From Albugo candida (taxonomy: Eukaryota; Oomycota; Peronosporomycetes; Albuginales), in NCBI GenBank assembly GCA_040437565.1, contig JBDOQK010000053.1:202079-266078 (forward strand): 64,000 nucleotides of DNA, written 5' to 3'. The notes below the pieces were generated by a model that ran no database searches, was not told the DNA's origin, and saw only the letters and a program-made list of their open reading frames with translations. Below are positions 60,525 to 64,000 of this stretch, one piece after another. The first letter of the stretch is position 1, and each line of letters opens with the position of its first letter. The translations under genes were made by a program, and so were the position numbers.

Positions 60525-63053
60525 ATTGCAATGACATTCCTTTATAAACCTCTCCGTTACACGATGCTATCCTTTTCAACGTGAGCAAGGGGTCATAGTA
60601 TTGACGCGAGCAAAATCAATAAGGAGGCTTGCTTCCAGTGAATGAATTATCTTGATCGAAGCAAACTTTCATGCTAGCTTTGGCGATAGTTCAACAATTG
60701 GAAGTGTGCACAATCCATTACGCAAAGCAGTCGGCCTCCTTAGGAAAACAAACAAAACGAGTGGAGACAACTCAATAATTGTCCGTCACTTTTATCAATT
60801 GGTTCGCGTCAAATATACAGCATAGGTGAGACAATAATGTGCAAGATGTTCCAAAAGCTAAACCTTTTCACAGAGTGTTTACTGATTGATACGAAGTGCA
60901 TCAAATTGCGGAATTCCAATGACATGATTATCCTGTATTGGATGATACGGATTCTGACCAAAACATTATCGCTCGTCGTAGGGAATCAGTCTCCGTATGT
61001 GTGAATTCACTTTCTGCTTGAAGAAAGCACACGTGTTATGAGCCTGTGATATCAATCAGAGACTGTGATGTGAGTAGTAAAGCTGAGTTTATTTCTATTT
61101 GTAAGCAAGTTTGACGAGCAAGAAAGTCGATAAATAAACGTTTGCTGACATTTGTATACGATTAGAGAATATGACAGAAGGCGGTCGTTGTTGATGTTCG
61201 ACTTCGATAGTGAGTGCAGTCATTGAATATGCTCATCTTGTTTACGACTTCACGTACGAAATCCTATTTTGTGGTGTGAAGGACATATACATCTCGCATG
61301 TGATATGCTCGACGCTGTGGTCGCAGCATGCTCTTCCGCGCTATCTTTCACGCTCAGTAAATATAGTATCAATTGAGATACTGATCAACGATGCTTAGTA
61401 GAGCGCATGACATCGTAATGAGGCGGTACTCTTATTTCATTTGATAAGCGACAATTCAACATGTACAACGAGTGTTCCCTTTTGATGTTAGTCAGCAGCC
61501 AGCGCATAAAAACGACGTTTCCCAGCAAATTGATCTTCTTTACTTCTCAGAGTGCTAGGTAGGAGATAGTACTGATCTGATTGTAACAGACAAGTTCTCA
61601 ACTATTTTACTACACGTACAACGTGCCAAATGGATTACGGTGAGTATGCGTCAGATGTTGGATTCGGAAAGAAGACGCTTACTATGGTAAGCAACGCTTC
61701 GCCTTCTTTGTCCAAGTCCGCAGGTTCTATTTCTCTACATAATGGCGCATTTAGGCTGTGAATTGCGTTAATGTACGATCCTAAGCTACTGTATGCTAAT
61801 ACAATACTTTCGGGCAGGTTATGGATTGTAATTTATGTGGCATACGACTGCAAAATTCAGCTTCTTATTCGCTGGAACAGATGTTCCTTGATCTGATTGG
61901 ATACGTTTTTCATACTTTTTCAAATGGGTATGTTTGGAGTTAGCCTAGATTAACGTGAAGGACGTAATGAGCGACCACCTTCATGCAACAAATATCTACT
62001 AAAAGTGTAAAAAGATGTATCCCCTATTTTATCGACGATTGGCCCCATGTCTCCGTAGATCAATCGAGATTGTACAATCGCCTGCTTGCGACACGTTTCG
62101 ATGAGTATCGATGAAGCAAACGGCTAGCGCACGATGCGCTCGGTTCGATTCAAAGATGAAGATCATTAAGACCCTAATACACCATTTCAAGTACTAGTCA
62201 TCGGGAATTTCTAGGGACTTTTGCAAGTGGAGAGCTTTGCGTCAACATAAACAGTCCTGGTGATATACTCTTCGAATCTTAAGGATTCTTTGAAAGAGGG
62301 AATCAAAGCCACCCACTCACTTCAAATTCTTTTACGCAAATTGTAAGATATCTGTGATGGGAACGAACAGTAGATAGCCGCGCATCTGTGCTTTTCTGAT
62401 TATACGAGTTGCACCTTTAACACGCACTAGCGCCAGCTTAATGTACCGTACACAGAAATGATCCATCAGCATCGATGATATGAAAAGATCGATTTGCCGT
62501 CAGTCGATTCCGTAGCAAAAACGATCACGAACAAACACATCTGCTGCGATATACCTCGGTCTCAGCATCGCATTATTGGGTAGCAGGATTCGACACGTTG
62601 AAATATTGTCACAGAACAAGAATTCGCGTCTTTACGATACATCACGGAGAATGGGTGCACTCGCCAAGCTTCTTCTCACAGTGTTTGCATTGGAATAGAT
62701 GCAAAAAAACTGTATCTGGAAATCATGCGGGAACCGCGGTAGCAAGCACGGTTCAAGCTGCTGTCGATTGTGCTTATAAATTGGTTTATGGGATGTAGTC
62801 TCGTGCTGTGAGGCGTCGAAGACACTGCTCGTGTGAAGATTATGAATTTGGTTTGATTATTGTCATTGATCTGGTCGTACCTACATTAAGTAAAACTTCG
62901 GCCCAGCACATCCCCATCATGTGTATGTACTCTCCGATCGCTACCATTTCGACTATCATGTACAGCTGCATGTTACCCGTTATCGACAGCCGGGTTAATA
63001 AGTATGATGCTAGAAGCCATTTTAATTGTGTGCGTCGTCCTATTTTATACCTA
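60525..63053. other. Gene-poor interval, isolated frames only
   Basis: About 2.5 kb without a supportable gene. A plus-strand frame ending AAVDCAYKLVYGM (62598-62798) lacks an ATG and may be a terminal exon or chance. Confidence 0.3.
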
Positions 63054-63970
63054 GAATTATATGCGATAATCCAAACGCTTTCTTCGCTGTTGTCCATAGC
63101 ATCAAACCATGTACGTTAAAGTCATGAAAGTGGGCATTCAGAGCTAGACCAGAATAGAATATTTATCATCGGTCAAAGCAAAGTAAGCAAAAAAAGTTTT
63201 TTGGATCTAAGTACTAGACCAGCTTGATAGATCTGAGAGTAAAGTGGTTCTTCTTCACCTAGGTAACGAGACTAAACTTTGTTCTATGGAGTTTCAACGA
63301 AAGTAATGTCTGCAAAAACATTCTCACGAATAGCAACTATATAAGACTATACCCCAGGCAGTCTCGGTTTCACTGAAAACGAATCTAGGGTGGAGACGCA
63401 TTCTTGCTGTTTTTTTAATGGTAGGAACTTTCTAGCTCGACTAAAGCGAACAGACCACAAAATGTTTTTGAGAAAGGCGACTCACAGGATATGATGTGAG
63501 ACGACATTTTACGTGTGCGTCTCCGCGTTTTTTGTTAATTGAATTATATGCGCTAATCCAAACCCATTATCCGCCGTTGTCAACACCAGCATACTATGTG
63601 CGTTGAAAATCATGAAAGTGGACATTTGGAGCTAGGCCTTTTCATATCTCGTTTGTGTCAATGAAAATTATGCATAAGATTTGTTTGAATTAGACGTACT
63701 CAGACCAGCTTAATAAAGTGAGAGAAAAGTGGTTCCCGTTCAGCTAGGTAACGAGACTAAACTTGGTCATGTGTTTCAATCAACGATAGTAATGGCCTAC
63801 AAAAACGTGCTAAAGTATAAAATCTATACTACACTGTAATGTAGGCAGTCTCGGTTTCCGTGAGAGCTGTCCAAGGCTGGATACGCATTCTTGTTATTAT
63901 TTTAACGGTAGGAAATCTGACTCGACGAATGCGAGCAGACCACAAGATATTTTTGAGAAAGGCGAATTGT
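63054..63970 (+). repeat. Tandem duplication, about 487-bp unit
   Basis: Two diverged units start at about 63054 (GAATTATATGCGATAATCC) and 63541 (GAATTATATGCGCTAATCC). They stay collinear through GGTAACGAGACTAAACTT, GGCAGTCTCGGTTTC and TTTTTGAGAAAGGCGA. Substitutions and small indels are spread throughout, so this is an old duplication. Neither unit holds an obvious ORF, and further units may continue beyond the right edge. Confidence 0.7.
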
Positions 63971-64000
63971 AAGTGATAAAGCTCTTTTATCTCATAGCAT

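Noticed and set aside
1-64000. tRNA, rRNA genes and CRISPR arrays
   Set aside because: No cloverleaf-like sequence with recognisable A and B boxes, no rRNA segment and no regularly spaced short repeats were recognised by eye. A tRNA scan could still find one.

Overview
The window is nuclear DNA from an oomycete, most likely a white-rust pathogen of the genus Albugo. This is inferred from the gene content and was not tested by a search. Many genes are broken by very short introns (mostly 45-70 nt, GT..AG), and neighbouring genes are often only tens of bases apart. Two flagellar/ciliary genes (IFT52, B9D1) fit a zoospore-forming organism. Two secreted proteins with repeated CxxC motifs resemble the CX2CX5G ('CCG') candidate effectors described in Albugo. 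Exon boundaries below come from reading frame, splice dinucleotides and remembered family conservation. Where exon phases add up, the models are firm.

Layout. 1-5.9 kb: IFT52 (5' part), a four-TM MARVEL-like protein, a Sec14-type protein, nucleoporin Nup54 and NTF2. 5.9-25 kb is repeat-rich and gene-poor. It holds a segmental duplication (about 6.2-7.5 kb and 18.6-21.2 kb), three or four copies of one LTR, a decayed Ty1/copia element (15.3-18.1 kb), and a secreted protein with a pepsin-like C-terminus (10.0-11.2 kb, duplicated across a gap). 25.3-26.3 kb: a CxxC-rich candidate effector. 30.3-37.6 kb is a conserved gene island: COMMD2, EB1, carnitine/acylcarnitine carrier, ribosomal protein eL19 and COQ6. 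39.5-43.7 kb: LYRM1-like and a 604-aa CxxC-repeat secreted protein. 44.4-51.9 kb is a second dense island: NDUFA5, NDUFA8-like, prefoldin 2, mitochondrial acyl carrier protein, Fyv7-like, UQCC1/Cbp3 with a WW-like C-terminus, a LarA-type nickel-dependent racemase homologue, and B9D1. 52.4-63.9 kb: a CAP/PR-1-like secreted protein, a second pepsin-like secreted protein, possible small secreted proteins and repeats.

The conserved islands are strongly mitochondrial: complex I subunits NDUFA5, NDUFA8 and ACP, complex III assembly, ubiquinone synthesis, a LYR protein and a carrier. Several genes share very short divergent promoters: 57 bp for NDUFA5/NDUFA8, 31 bp for Fyv7/UQCC1 and 53 bp for the LarA homologue/B9D1. 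The accessory stretches hold the likely host-interaction genes.

Thirteen runs of exactly 100 N are scaffold gaps. Eleven are flanked by near-identical sequence on both sides, from 30 bp to 1.37 kb, which indicates unmerged contig ends or haplotypes. Genes at these gaps (the pepsin-like proteins, COMMD2, NDUFA8, CAP) therefore look duplicated or broken in this assembly when they probably are not.
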